Shown: piece by piece, positions 25,774 through 34,892 of the stretch
Layout of the letters: each line of letters starts with the position of its first letter
Position numbering within the stretch: the first letter of the stretch is position 1
Assembly (NCBI GenBank): GCA_029556615.1
Contig: JAKQDD010000113.1
Coordinates: forward strand, 62,001-126,000
Direction: 5' to 3'
Source: Verrucomicrobiota bacterium
GTDB lineage: Bacteria > Verrucomicrobiota > Verrucomicrobiia > Limisphaerales > J093
DNA length: 64,000 bases
Program-made: the position numbers and the translations under genes
Notes under the pieces: generated by a model
The model's input: the letters and a program-made list of their open reading frames with translations, nothing else
What the model was told of the DNA's origin: nothing
Databases searched by the model: none

Positions 25774-26961
25774 TTACTCCGCGGGCGCCTCGATGGGCTC
25801 GCCCGGCGGCGTGCCCACCGCCGTCGTCGCCAGCCGATGCACCGCTTCCGCGAGGGGGAGGAAATCAACGGCCCAGCCGCGGTACTCGCGTCGGAAAGCC
25901 GGTTGAGCATCGGTGGTGACCACCCAGAGCCGGGCCCCCGGGTAAAGCCGTCCGAAGGCCAGCAGGTTCTGAGGATCGAAAACCCTGGCGGACCATTTGC
26001 ATTCGATGGCGCTGAGCGGGCCGCCACGAGGCGCCCAGACGAAATCCACCTCATGCCCTTGCTTGTCCCGCCAATACTGCACGGCCGCGGACTGCGTGAG
26101 CGCCAGGATTTCGTTCAGGACATAATGCTCCCAGAGTCGGCCCAGGTCTTCGTTCCGCAGTTCAGTCCAGCCCCGCTGCGCGCAGACAAACCCAGTGTCG
26201 AATCCATAGACCTTCGGGGCGGTCACAATTTCGGTGGCGCGCCGCGAACTGAACGGGCGCACCACAATCACCACCGCGGTGGCCTCGAGCACCGCCAGGT
26301 AATTCTGGATGGTGGACCGGCTAACCTCGCACGGGGCCGCGAAGCGGGTCGCCTCGAACATCCCGCCGCTTTGCGCCAACAGCAACTCGACAAACCGCTG
26401 AAAGGAAGCGCGTCGTTCAAGCCGGAATAACTCGAGAATATCCTTGGCCCAGTAGGCGTCCATCCACTCCTGGAAATCGGCCTCGGGCAGATCCGCCGAG
26501 AGGAAGAACGGCGGCAGGCCTCCGTGGAGCAGCCGGTGCGGCAGGCCCGGCTTGCCGAAGTCCGCCAAGTCGGCTTCGATCATCGGCGTCAGCCAGACCT
26601 CCGCTTTGCGACCGGCCAGCGTGTCGCGGAAGCGCGCGCTCGCCCCGAGCGTCGAGGAACCGGTGGCCACGATGCGTACCTCGGGGAAATGATCTGCCGC
26701 GAGCTTGAGCACTTCCGAGGGATTCGGCAGGCGGTGGACCTCATCCAACACCACGCGATGCCCGCGCATCGCGTCGAGGAATGGTTCGGGGTCCTCGATC
26801 GCCCGGCGGACGCGCGGCAGTTCGCAATCGAAGAACTCGACGTCCGGCAAACTGCGGGCCAGAAACGTCTTCCCGGTCCGCCGGACGCCGCGCAGCCAGA
26901 CGACCGGACGCCGCTTCCAGGCGTGCTCGATCCGGTTGAGCCAGAAATTTCGCTTGACCAT
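25774..26961 (-). CDS. AAA-type ATPase with C-terminal DUF4143/nuclease-like domain
   Basis: A 395-residue ATPase of the widespread family annotated 'ATP-binding protein, DUF4143'. Walker A is GVRRTGKT (about residue 30) and Walker B VVLDEVH; a winged-helix segment follows (SRSTIQNYLAVLEATAVV). The C-terminus has a PD-(D/E)XK-like pattern, WRDKQGHEVDFVW then AIECKWS, with Asp, Glu and Lys in the right order. These genes are typical of mobile, horizontally acquired regions and their role is not established. It stands alone between remnants, on the minus strand. Confidence 0.85.
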   Translation of the reverse strand: MVKRNFWLNRIEHAWKRRPVVWLRGVRRTGKTFLARSLPDVEFFDCELPRVRRAIEDPEPFLDAMRGHRVVLDEVHRLPNPSEVLKLAADHFPEVRIVATGSSTLGASARFRDTLAGRKAEVWLTPMIEADLADFGKPGLPHRLLHGGLPPFFLSADLPEADFQEWMDAYWAKDILELFRLERRASFQRFVELLLAQSGGMFEATRFAAPCEVSRSTIQNYLAVLEATAVVIVVRPFSSRRATEIVTAPKVYGFDTGFVCAQRGWTELRNEDLGRLWEHYVLNEILALTQSAAVQYWRDKQGHEVDFVWAPRGGPLSAIECKWSARVFDPQNLLAFGRLYPGARLWVVTTDAQPAFRREYRGWAVDFLPLAEAVHRLATTAVGTPPGEPIEAPAE

Positions 26962-27079
26962 ACGCAGGCAGTTTACCGTTTGGCATGACTAAATGCAAGA
27001 GTGTTGGTGTTTGGTCCAAATCCGCGGAAACCCGGCGGGATGCCCGGGCACTGTCGGTTGTGAGAACTGATAACCATCT

Positions 27080-27244
27080 ATGGCCCAGCGGATCGAGCAG
27101 AGGGTGCGGCAGGCGCTGAAGCCCAAAGCGGAGTACGGGCGTATCCAGCAAGTACCGGGGATCGGGGCGGTACTGGGGTTAGTGGTGGTGCTGGAGAGCG
27201 GGGAGCAGGGGAAGGATTTCAACGAAGCGATGCTCTTTGGATGA
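27080..27244 (+). pseudogene. IS110-family transposase fragment
   Basis: A 54-codon piece with the signature of the C-terminal IS116/IS110/IS902 domain: RVRQALKPKAEYGRIQQVPG followed by IGAVLGLVVVLESGE. It lacks the catalytic N-terminal part and the Ser-rich C-terminus. It is a dead remnant in the gap 26962-27361, which otherwise holds nothing recognisable. Confidence 0.65.
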
Positions 27245-27361
27245 TGTGCTGGGGGCTGCCGCGAGCCTGGAAGGGGTCTGGTGGAGCCAGAGAACTGATT
27301 GGCAGCGGCAGCCACCCGGCTGGGGACAGCGTGAAGCGTTGAGCTTGTTCTGCCCCCACCG

Positions 27362-28237
27362 TCAGCCCCCAAGGGTCTGGAATCCGGCTCGGGCGACCGA
27401 GTGGGAGAACCACAGTGACTGAATGGGCAGCGGTGCGCGCGACAACAAACGGTTCTCTGGTTCCGCGTCAGCGGAGAGGGCGCGCGGTCCGCGGATCGGC
27501 TGCGACCGGAGCGGCTGGAAACCAGATGGGTGACCCCTTCGGCGGCGCAACAGCAGCCAGCAGCCTAACAAGCCAGCGCACAGGGCATTGGCCGCCCAAC
27601 CCGCCGGTTCCGGGATCGGTTGGATCTCCAGTTCCAATCCCCAGCTCTCGAGCCGGTGAACGTCGCCCCCCGAAACGTCCGCCACATACAGCGTCCAGAT
27701 CCCGTTCGGATTGCCGCCTTCGAAACCGCTGAGAAACGCCGTCCGCGCCATCGCCTCGGTCACCCCAAACGGACTGACCGCCCGCGCATCCGGCGACCAG
27801 AAACCGCTCAAGGGCCCCGCCAAGCCAGCCTCCGGATTGCCGAGCGTCGCCCGGTAGGAGTGAATGTCCCCGTTCACTGCGTCATCGTCGAACGTCACGT
27901 CAATGCCGGGGTCGCCATAACCGACGCCACCCGCGTCGGTCTGGCCCACCCGGTTGAGCAACACCGCAAAGCCGCTCTCATGCGCCAGGTAGGAGTACAG
28001 ATCGCCGTTCCACGTCCCGCTGATGTCCAGGCTCACGCGGAGGTGCGTCAGGATACCCGCGCCACCGCTCACCGTGACCCGCGACACCAGACCGCCGGCG
28101 TCACCGTCCAGAATCGTCCGCCCCACCGGCACGTCCACGAACACCCCCGCCCGAGCCAGACCCGCCGCGCCCAGCACCATGCCAACCACCACCGCCAGCG
28201 AGGCGCGCTTCAGACCACACGTTGTTTTCGGTTGCAC
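27362..28237 (-). CDS. Exported PEP-CTERM protein with proprotein-convertase P-like domain
   Basis: A 291-residue secreted protein. The start used is a GTG at 28237 preceded by AGGCAGGGAGGG; it gives a good signal peptide (KTTCGLKRASLAVVVGMVLG ending LARA). The start codon and basic n-region lie inside module A of a repeat element. The mature part resembles the P-domain beta-sandwich (ILTHLRVSLDISGTWNGDLY, later GIWTLYVADVSGGDVHRLES and WGLELE). A PEP-CTERM signal follows (PIPEPAGWAANALCAGLLGC, then RRRR). After the arginines the frame continues for about 60 atypical residues, next to the IS110 remnant, so the original stop was probably lost. Confidence 0.72.
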   Translation of the reverse strand: MQPKTTCGLKRASLAVVVGMVLGAAGLARAGVFVDVPVGRTILDGDAGGLVSRVTVSGGAGILTHLRVSLDISGTWNGDLYSYLAHESGFAVLLNRVGQTDAGGVGYGDPGIDVTFDDDAVNGDIHSYRATLGNPEAGLAGPLSGFWSPDARAVSPFGVTEAMARTAFLSGFEGGNPNGIWTLYVADVSGGDVHRLESWGLELEIQPIPEPAGWAANALCAGLLGCWLLLRRRRGHPSGFQPLRSQPIRGPRALSADAEPENRLLSRAPLPIQSLWFSHSVARAGFQTLGG

Positions 28238-28373
28238 GCACCCTCCCTGCCTTTCTGGATCCCTTGTCCCGCGCCTCGCTGGGACAGAGTCCTCGCCGGA
28301 AGAGGCGACGGACTGGAACAGCGGGGGGCGGAACTTGACTTGATCACAACGCCTTTCAAGGGGCGAGGACTCT
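28197..28373 (+). repeat. Composite repeat element, copy 3 (modules A and B)
   Basis: Module A spans 28197-28280 and module B 28286-28373. Read on the minus strand, B then A leads into the PEP-CTERM gene, and its ribosome-binding site and GTG start are inside module A. The core AACTTGACTTGATCACAACG is close to copy 4. Confidence 0.85.
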
Positions 28374-28411
28374 GGTGAATTCGAGTTCATAGGCTGGATC
28401 GACCGGGGAGG

Positions 28412-31400
28412 TCAGGGTTGGCAGCTGCGATAAAACCGGATCGGGACGCTCGACGCATCCGGATCCAGCCATTCGAACAATCCGTTGGCACCGGCAGGCG
28501 CCTCGCCGAGCTTCACCCACGAATCAAGGTCGGCCGAGGCCTCGATGGCGTACGTCACCCCCGGAATGCCGGCGAACACGATCGTGCACGTCCCGTTCTC
28601 CAGGCGGACACCCCAAACATTCTGCCCCTGCCCCGAGGAGGGGATCACCTCCACATGGACGGTCCCGACAGCCGTGCCGCCCCGACCGTCACTGACGGTG
28701 TACGTGTAACTGTCACTGCCGGTGAAGTCCGTGGCCGGCGTGTACGTCACCTGGCCGGCATCCAACGCGACGGTGCCGCCCTGGACGCTGGCCGCACTGA
28801 CCCCGACCACGCTCAGCGGGTCGTGGTCCGGGTCGGCGTCATTGCCCGAGAGCTTGACGGCCGCAATCGTCAAGGCCGAGTTCTGCCGGGTTGCCCCCGC
28901 ATTGGGATTGGCCGTGGGCGGTTGATTGGCGCTGGTGGTCAGGACCACGTCATTGCCGGTGCCCCCCTGGTAGCTGACGCTGAAGACCTGGCCGCCCAAC
29001 GTGAACGCCGCGCCCTCGGGCAGGCCGTGGAACGTGCCGGTCACCGCTTCCGTGCCGCCCTTGTCGATCAGCGTCACGCTGTCACCGGGACCCAACGTGG
29101 TGTTCTTCGTCAGGCTCAGCGTCGCATCCGCCAGGTCCACGGCCCCTTGTACGACCCACTGGTCGTGGCCCGTACCCGGCGCCAAGCCGTCCAGCTCCAT
29201 CGCCACGGTGACGCCGCTGCCGAGCGTCAGATCGCCGAGAACGGTTACTTCCGCCGGGCTCGAGCCCAGGGCCAGCAAGAGCGGTCTCGCAACAACGACG
29301 TTCTCGCTGTAAGAGCCCTCCAGGACGTTCACCGTGCCGCCGTCCGCCACGGCATCCACGCCGTCCTGGATCGAGTCGAAAGCGTCATAGTGCCACGTGT
29401 ACCAGCCGCACCCCGCAGCCGAATAGTCGTCATCCACCGTCACCGTCGCCGGCGGCGGGTCCGACACCGGCAGTTTATAGTCGCCGTAGGATCGGAATCG
29501 CGCCACCGTCGAATGCATGATACCCTCCCCGGCCCAGCTGTCATTCAACTGCGGACAGTAGTACATGCCAACATAAATCCTCTCGGGCATCGCCTCCACC
29601 GCCGGGTCAAACGCCTGGGTGCACAGCAGCGTCCAGTTCACGCCGTCCGAGCTCTTGTACGCGTAGAACGTCTGGTTGGTGCGCGCCATGCGCACCCACG
29701 CGTTGGGATACGACGGCGTCCCATCGCTGTAGTAACCGTAATTGCCGCCATCCGTCAGCCGCCAGTGCACTTCATAGCGGTTGTTCGCACTGGCCCCATC
29801 CCATTGCAGCACCGGATTCGCGTTCACGAGAAAGCCCTTGCTCATCTTCACCGTCTGACTTTCGGCCTCGGTACGCGTCACCCCTTCGTCCAGCGCCGCG
29901 CGCGCGCACAAACCCGCACGCGCCCAGTGGCTGGTTGGATCCTGGTACGCGATCCGCACGACCTTGTCGAAGTCGCCCTCGACTTCCTCGTACACGAACG
30001 TCAGCTCATCGTAGGCGTTCCAGTTCGCACTGCCGCTGCTGATGAGGTCGAAGTCGCTGTCGCCTCCGCACCCGATCGCATCGTCCGGCCACTTAATGGG
30101 GTCCCCGCCCTCCTCGACATACTCGTCGCCACCGACCGCGGCGAATTTCATCTTGCCGCTGACCTCGATCTCCAGTGAAGCCGGTTCGATCCAACTCGAG
30201 TCCCAGGCACAAACACCATCGACGGTCAGCGTCACCCGGTCGCCGATGTCCACGCCACTCACCTCCAGCACGACGGACATACCCTCCAGGTTGTTCGGCG
30301 GTTGTCCAGGATCGATGCCGCCGCTGTACCCCTGTAATCGCACTGCATCCACGCTGCCCTTGGATAGAGTGTAGCACCCCGTATTCATCGCATCGGCAGG
30401 GTCCACCGGCACCCCAAACGCCACCCCAAGTTCCACCGCGTCGTGATTCATAAGGGAGCCAGCCGCCCTTACCTGCCACATTAACTCTAGGTTCACCTGA
30501 TCGCTCCACACCCCATTACCCGGCATGGTGACAAGACATAGGTACAAGCCCTCGTCATTAGCCGACACATTGTCGAGCGTCAGAGTCGGGCCCGTGGCGC
30601 CCGGAATCAAGTTGAGGGTATCTGAGAAAGCGTACCACTGGTAAAATACTGTATCTCCTATATCCGACGATCCGGTGGCGGCGATGCTGAACGTGACCGT
30701 ATCCCCGGCGAACGCGCTGACACTTGTCGGTTGTTGTGTAATGAGTACCGTAGAATTCTCCGGATTGCACACAGTGTATAGGTACATGCCCGGGATCTCC
30801 GGCTCGCCGTCGAGCAGGACGCCGTCAAAATCACTTGGTGTGACCCAGCCTATCCCCACGCCATCGCCAAACTCGCCCTCCGCCTGGTAAGCGCAGAAGT
30901 AGTACAGGCGGTACGCCTCGAGATGCTGAAGCTCCGACCCCTGATTTAACTCCTTGTTCCATTCACGCGGGTCCGTCCAACCGTTCACCCAGCATATCGG
31001 ATTGCTTCCTATGTTCTCCGGATACTCATCGGCGCTGAGGTAGAATCGCGACGCATCATCCGAGCAGATGTAGAAGGTATAATATCCAGTCTTCTCTGGC
31101 GAGAGCCAGCCCTCGAACCGGCTGCCGTAGTGATCGCCGTTCTCCCAGGTCGGGGTAGCCGCCGAATTCACAGCCAGCGTCCGATCCGGCACCCAACGAC
31201 TGTCGATATAGCCGGGCAGCGCATCGAGATCGCCGTAGTAGTTGTCAAAGTACTCGATGTGTCCGTAACCAGTTATATGGAGCATTTCCATTACTCCAGT
31301 GGTACCCGCGGCAATGACGTTGCCGCTCATGTCGGCGACATTGTCGATGTTAATAGTGTAGGTCCTAGGTACCAATCGGTTCTCGAGGGTCAGGACTACG

Positions 31401-33493
31401 TTGGTTTCACCGACCACAACGGCACCGACAACCTGACCGCCGGGCACCCCAGGATCCATCAGGACCGTAAAGTTTTTCACCAGCACGCTCGCCGGATCGA
31501 TCGGTTCGGAGAAGCCCACCGTAATGCGATTGAAATACGGCCTGCCTCGAACAGCGACCATCGACGGCGGCGTGGTGTCGTCCGTCACGGTCAACGTCAC
31601 CTCCTCGCTGATCACCGTGTCCACGAGATTCGACACCACGACCTTGAACGTGTCCTGGTCGTTCTCCAGCGCGACATGCGGGAGGGTGTAGGACAAGGCG
31701 TTCGCCCCGTCGATCGGCAGGCCGTTCCGGTACCATTGCGCACTGGTCCAACCCGGCCGCCCCGCCACCGACACCGCAAAGGTGGCTGCCATGTTCACGC
31801 GCACATGCACCGGCTCGGGCTCCGCCGTGATCGACAAGGGAACCGCCGGGTCGATGACGGGTATCAGGTGCTCACCGGGAATCGACGGCGCGTCGTTGGG
31901 AATGCTGGCGCCGCCCGCGCTCATCGCCACCGAGAGGTTCGCCCCATACGCCTCCTCCTTCATCAGCGCCCGGAAGTAGTAGGGCCGATGGGCAAGCAGC
32001 GGGATCGGCGACGACTGCTGGCCGGGCTCCGTTTCGTACTGGCGGGGATAGCACCAGGTGGCCACGGCCGCGATGGGGGTCGCGCCGAGGTTCTCGACCG
32101 TCGCGTCGGCGCTCAAGTACAAGGCCGAGTTGTCGTCGGATGCGATGGCGAAGGTGTAATCGGCCGTGCTCGGCGGCAGAAACCAGCCTTCCATCATGGC
32201 TCCGTAATTGTCCGCCCAATCGAGCCAGCCTTCCGCCAAGGCGGCGTAGACGACCTGATCCGGGCTGTCAGGGTACTTCGGGGAGTTCAGCAGGTCTTGA
32301 ACCGCTTTGCCGCCCCCGATGTCGAGGTAGTAGCGCAAGGTCGCCCTGCCCGGCACGGCGCCAAAGCGGACCGAGGCATTATGGACGACGTGCGCCGGAG
32401 CCGCGTTGTCCCCGACACCGTTGACGACCAGGGTGTGGGTGCTGTTCTGGTCAAACGCGGCGGTCCGGAGGTACACGGTCACGCCGTCCGGTTGCAGCGC
32501 CGCCGAGTGGACGGCCACCGTCCCGCTGTCGATGGTGTAGTTGGCGGCCATGCCGGTCGTGATTGGGTCCATGATCTTGTCGAAGGTCAACTGCAGGAAC
32601 CGGTCGTAGCCGAGCGTATCGGCGGCGAGCAGCACCGGGGCGTCAGCGGCGGGGGTCACGGTCAGCGTCGCCTGGGTGCTGCTGAGCGCGTCGTTGACCC
32701 TGACGTGGAATTTCCTGCCATGATCGGCCACGGTGGGCTTGAAGCTGTAAGCCGAGGAGGTGGCGTCAGGGATGGGGACGTCGTCGGCATACCACTGGTA
32801 GCTAAAGGGGACGGCTGCCGGCGCCATCGTCACGGAGAAGGTGACCTCGAGGTTCTCCGTGGTCACCGAGTCCGCGGGTTGAACCTCGATAACGGGGGTG
32901 GTCGCGGTGCTCGTGAGGGAATAAGGCTGGGCGTAAAGGGCGGGGATCGGGCATTCGAACCGGCCGCCGGGCCGGATCCAGGCGGCAGACACATGGTCGC
33001 CGTAAACCTCCTCCTTCATCAGGATTTCCAGGTAGTACTTCGATCCCTTCACCAGGGTCACCGGCGCCGACTGCTGCTCCCCGGCCTTGTACCAGCCGCG
33101 CGGCAACGTCCAGCCTGAGACCTGGCATAACAGGACCTTGTGCGCCGGGTCGGCGTCCGTGCTCAGCCACAGCTCACCGGCATCGTCGGTTGCCACGTAG
33201 AAGGTGTACTGCCCCGTCTCGGGCGGTTCGATGAAGCCCGCCGTCATGCTGCCATAGTACTCGCCCACGTTGACGCGGCCCTCGATGTACAGAGAATCCA
33301 GCTCGAATCCCGTCGGTGCCTGGGGGAACGTCGGATCCGCCCTGAGATCGGCGACGCTGGCGCCGGGAATGCCGGTGAGCGGGTCCGCTCCCATGTAGAG
33401 GTACCGAATCACGGCACCCGCCCGTGTCTCACTGATGTTCCCGCCGGCCAGCAGCAACACGGCCAGGGTTGCTTTCAGAAGGGTACTTCGCAT
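28412..33493 (-). CDS. Giant secreted PA14/Ig-like multidomain protein
   Basis: A 1693-residue exported protein with a signal peptide (LLKATLAVLLLAGGNISETRA). By eye the order is: three PA14-like domains at about 27-180, 380-545 and 740-905 (each with YTF or YTFYI and DDAGELWLS/DDNSALYLS/DDASRFYLS), each followed by an Ig-like domain with a QWY core; SbsA/CopC-like Ig segments between them; a lectin-like region near 1100-1370; a right-handed-helix-like stretch (FDSIQDGVDAVADGGTVNVL); a cadherin/tandem-95-like domain at 1540-1640; and a C-terminal module ending SVPIRFYRSCQP. PA14 domains usually bind carbohydrate, so adhesion or polysaccharide handling is likely. The section at nt 30430-31460 is visibly less GC-rich. 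No PEP-CTERM signal. Confidence 0.8.
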   Translation of the reverse strand: MRSTLLKATLAVLLLAGGNISETRAGAVIRYLYMGADPLTGIPGASVADLRADPTFPQAPTGFELDSLYIEGRVNVGEYYGSMTAGFIEPPETGQYTFYVATDDAGELWLSTDADPAHKVLLCQVSGWTLPRGWYKAGEQQSAPVTLVKGSKYYLEILMKEEVYGDHVSAAWIRPGGRFECPIPALYAQPYSLTSTATTPVIEVQPADSVTTENLEVTFSVTMAPAAVPFSYQWYADDVPIPDATSSAYSFKPTVADHGRKFHVRVNDALSSTQATLTVTPAADAPVLLAADTLGYDRFLQLTFDKIMDPITTGMAANYTIDSGTVAVHSAALQPDGVTVYLRTAAFDQNSTHTLVVNGVGDNAAPAHVVHNASVRFGAVPGRATLRYYLDIGGGKAVQDLLNSPKYPDSPDQVVYAALAEGWLDWADNYGAMMEGWFLPPSTADYTFAIASDDNSALYLSADATVENLGATPIAAVATWCYPRQYETEPGQQSSPIPLLAHRPYYFRALMKEEAYGANLSVAMSAGGASIPNDAPSIPGEHLIPVIDPAVPLSITAEPEPVHVRVNMAATFAVSVAGRPGWTSAQWYRNGLPIDGANALSYTLPHVALENDQDTFKVVVSNLVDTVISEEVTLTVTDDTTPPSMVAVRGRPYFNRITVGFSEPIDPASVLVKNFTVLMDPGVPGGQVVGAVVVGETNVVLTLENRLVPRTYTINIDNVADMSGNVIAAGTTGVMEMLHITGYGHIEYFDNYYGDLDALPGYIDSRWVPDRTLAVNSAATPTWENGDHYGSRFEGWLSPEKTGYYTFYICSDDASRFYLSADEYPENIGSNPICWVNGWTDPREWNKELNQGSELQHLEAYRLYYFCAYQAEGEFGDGVGIGWVTPSDFDGVLLDGEPEIPGMYLYTVCNPENSTVLITQQPTSVSAFAGDTVTFSIAATGSSDIGDTVFYQWYAFSDTLNLIPGATGPTLTLDNVSANDEGLYLCLVTMPGNGVWSDQVNLELMWQVRAAGSLMNHDAVELGVAFGVPVDPADAMNTGCYTLSKGSVDAVRLQGYSGGIDPGQPPNNLEGMSVVLEVSGVDIGDRVTLTVDGVCAWDSSWIEPASLEIEVSGKMKFAAVGGDEYVEEGGDPIKWPDDAIGCGGDSDFDLISSGSANWNAYDELTFVYEEVEGDFDKVVRIAYQDPTSHWARAGLCARAALDEGVTRTEAESQTVKMSKGFLVNANPVLQWDGASANNRYEVHWRLTDGGNYGYYSDGTPSYPNAWVRMARTNQTFYAYKSSDGVNWTLLCTQAFDPAVEAMPERIYVGMYYCPQLNDSWAGEGIMHSTVARFRSYGDYKLPVSDPPPATVTVDDDYSAAGCGWYTWHYDAFDSIQDGVDAVADGGTVNVLEGSYSENVVVARPLLLALGSSPAEVTVLGDLTLGSGVTVAMELDGLAPGTGHDQWVVQGAVDLADATLSLTKNTTLGPGDSVTLIDKGGTEAVTGTFHGLPEGAAFTLGGQVFSVSYQGGTGNDVVLTTSANQPPTANPNAGATRQNSALTIAAVKLSGNDADPDHDPLSVVGVSAASVQGGTVALDAGQVTYTPATDFTGSDSYTYTVSDGRGGTAVGTVHVEVIPSSGQGQNVWGVRLENGTCTIVFAGIPGVTYAIEASADLDSWVKLGEAPAGANGLFEWLDPDASSVPIRFYRSCQP

Positions 33494-33534
33494 CGTGGGT
33501 CCTCGACTGAGTTGCCATTATCAACCAAAAGGGG

Positions 33535-33780
33535 GGGCTCGCCGGCGGCGGTCATGAGTTCGCGGACGCCGACCGCTGAAATGGAGTATGCGCACCGGTT
33601 CTCCCCTCCCCCTGCGGCAACGGAGCGGGGGGAGGGATCGAAGGCCTGCACGCCGAAGCCTTGGCGAAGGCGGGAGAGGGGTGCCCCGCTCGCGGACTGA
33701 CACAGGCCCCTCCTCTCCCCGTCCTCTCCTCCCGTTCCCGAGGGGCGAGGGAGACAACATATTGGCAGATCTCCTCTGAC
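33535..33780. repeat. Dispersed GC-rich intergenic repeat
   Basis: The part 33555-33635 (GCGGACGCCGACCGCTG ... CCGGTTCTCCCCTCCCCCTG ... GGAGCGGGGGG) is a diverged copy of the sequence at 12770-12845. The rest is C/T-rich with short inverted pieces such as GCCTTGGCGAAGGC. No gene is seen between the 1693-residue gene and the repeat element at 33851. Confidence 0.6.
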
Positions 33781-33850
33781 AAGGAGCATCGGTTGAATCC
33801 ATGAACGGCACCGGCTCCGCGCTGACAGAAAAGGCATGAAACACACAGGC

Positions 33851-34030
33851 TGGCGAGGCGCGCCTCAGACCAACCAGGTCCGTGGTCCTATGAGCGCCTG
33901 CCTGCCTTTCCGGATCCCTCGGCCCGCGCCTCGCTATCCCAGAGTCCTCGCCGGAAGGAGGGGAGGCTTGGAACGACGGGGGTCGAAACTTGACCGGATC
34001 ACAACGCATTTCAATGGGCGAGGACTCTAG
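33851..34030 (+). repeat. Composite repeat element, copy 4 (modules A and B)
   Basis: Module A spans 33851-33936 and module B 33941-34030, ending CGAGGACTCTAG. It reads toward the 1693-residue gene on the minus strand, 358 bp away. At the position equivalent to the start codons in copies 3 and 5 it has ATA. The stretch 34031-34254 beyond it holds no recognisable gene. Confidence 0.85.
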
Positions 34031-34254
34031 AGGGGGCGACATGGAGGAGCTTCCATAGACGAGGCCTACCCCGCGGTTCATCGCAGTGACCGATCCCAGC
34101 CAGCAGCCCCAGCCAAAGGAGCGACCCGGTGAGTCTTATGCCCTTGAACCCACCGCTGTTAGTGTTAGGAGAGTGGCCGGGTTCTATTGACCCACACGAG
34201 GGTTGTCAAGAAGAATCTCAGCATCAACGCGATGACGCGATGACCAGGATCCCA

Positions 34255-34435
34255 TGTCGACTTCCTTGGTGCCTTCGATCTGCAGCACGACGAATCCGTC
34301 TGCTGCCGAGTACTGGTGCGGTGGACGCAGGGGCGGCTCCTGCCCGTTGACGCGGACCGTCGGCTCGTCGCGGAGACTGTTAATAAGGACGAAGTACGGA
34401 CCCGCCGACCAACCCCGCACGCGGAACCGACCGCC
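34255..34435 (-). pseudogene. Duplicated 3' end of the neighbouring 928-residue gene
   Basis: Codes for GRFRVRGWSAGPYFVLINSL and, further on, DEPTVRVNGQEPPLRPPHQY ending in VVLQIEG, which matches the C-terminus of the protein encoded at 34893-37679 almost residue for residue. At DNA level 34266-34424 and 34947-35105 are direct repeats of roughly 90 percent identity by eye. Similarity stops after LQIEG. It has no start and no upstream part. Confidence 0.8.
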
Positions 34436-34465
34436 AACCACTTCTGAGATACCTGTTGAGCTTCC

Positions 34466-34645
34466 TCAACCGGCTCCGAGCGACCTCAGGATCTTCAATG
34501 CGAGCGGTTCCTTGATTTCGGGGTGTCGAGGAAGGGCCTCAACCACACCGGTCCGCGGGTTGGTCCAGAGCGAATGTGAGCTCCCCTCTCGCTTCAGGTA
34601 ACACCCGGCGTGCCGCAGGCGCCTTTCCAGATCGCGCCTCTTCAT
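34466..34645 (-). CDS. hicA: HicA-family mRNA interferase toxin
   Basis: A 59-residue toxin that in this family blocks translation by cleaving mRNA. The double-stranded-RNA-binding-like fold is evident: MKRRDLERRLRHAGCYLKRE, then the catalytic-His motif GSSHSLW, a strand TNPRTGVVEALPRHPEIKEP and LALKILRSLG. The conserved His and the Gly-Ser before it are intact, so the toxin is probably active. Its ATG overlaps the hicB stop (TGATG), giving tight coupling, with antitoxin first. The pair sits between two direct copies of a neighbour gene's 3' end. Confidence 0.85.
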   Translation of the reverse strand: MKRRDLERRLRHAGCYLKREGSSHSLWTNPRTGVVEALPRHPEIKEPLALKILRSLGAG

Positions 34646-34860
34646 CAGATGACAACCACGGTCTGAATGGCATCGTTGGGGAGTCCCCGCCGAACATCCT
34701 CTACGCGGTCCTCGAAGATGAGCCGTATGGCCTCGCGCAAGCTGGCCTTGGCCTCTTCCGCCGTTTCCCCTTGGCCATTCGCACCCGGAACCTCAGGGCA
34801 AATCGCCCAGTAGCCGCCTTCGGGCGCCTCCTCGATGATGGCCGTGAACTCACCTTTCAT
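34645..34860 (-). CDS. hicB: HicB-family antitoxin
   Basis: A 71-residue antitoxin with the partially degraded RNase H-like fold typical of HicB: MKGEFTAIIEEAPEGGYWAI, then CPEVPGANGQGETAEEAKAS and LREAIRLIFED. It should bind and neutralise HicA and may autoregulate the operon. No separate DNA-binding domain (HTH or RHH) is visible after the fold, so it is the short form. The ATG at 34860 matches the family N-terminus; a TTG at 34896 overlapping the upstream stop would add 12 residues. Order hicB-hicA is the reverse of the E. coli pair. Confidence 0.85.
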   Translation of the reverse strand: MKGEFTAIIEEAPEGGYWAICPEVPGANGQGETAEEAKASLREAIRLIFEDRVEDVRRGLPNDAIQTVVVI

Positions 34861-34892
34861 CAGACGAAAGATGCGCCGAAACCCTCGACCCG

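Noticed and set aside
25639-26430. Plus-strand frame of 263 codons overlapping the AAA ATPase
   Set aside because: Most of it is antisense to the well-supported ATPase; only a short Trp-rich start lies outside and resembles nothing known.
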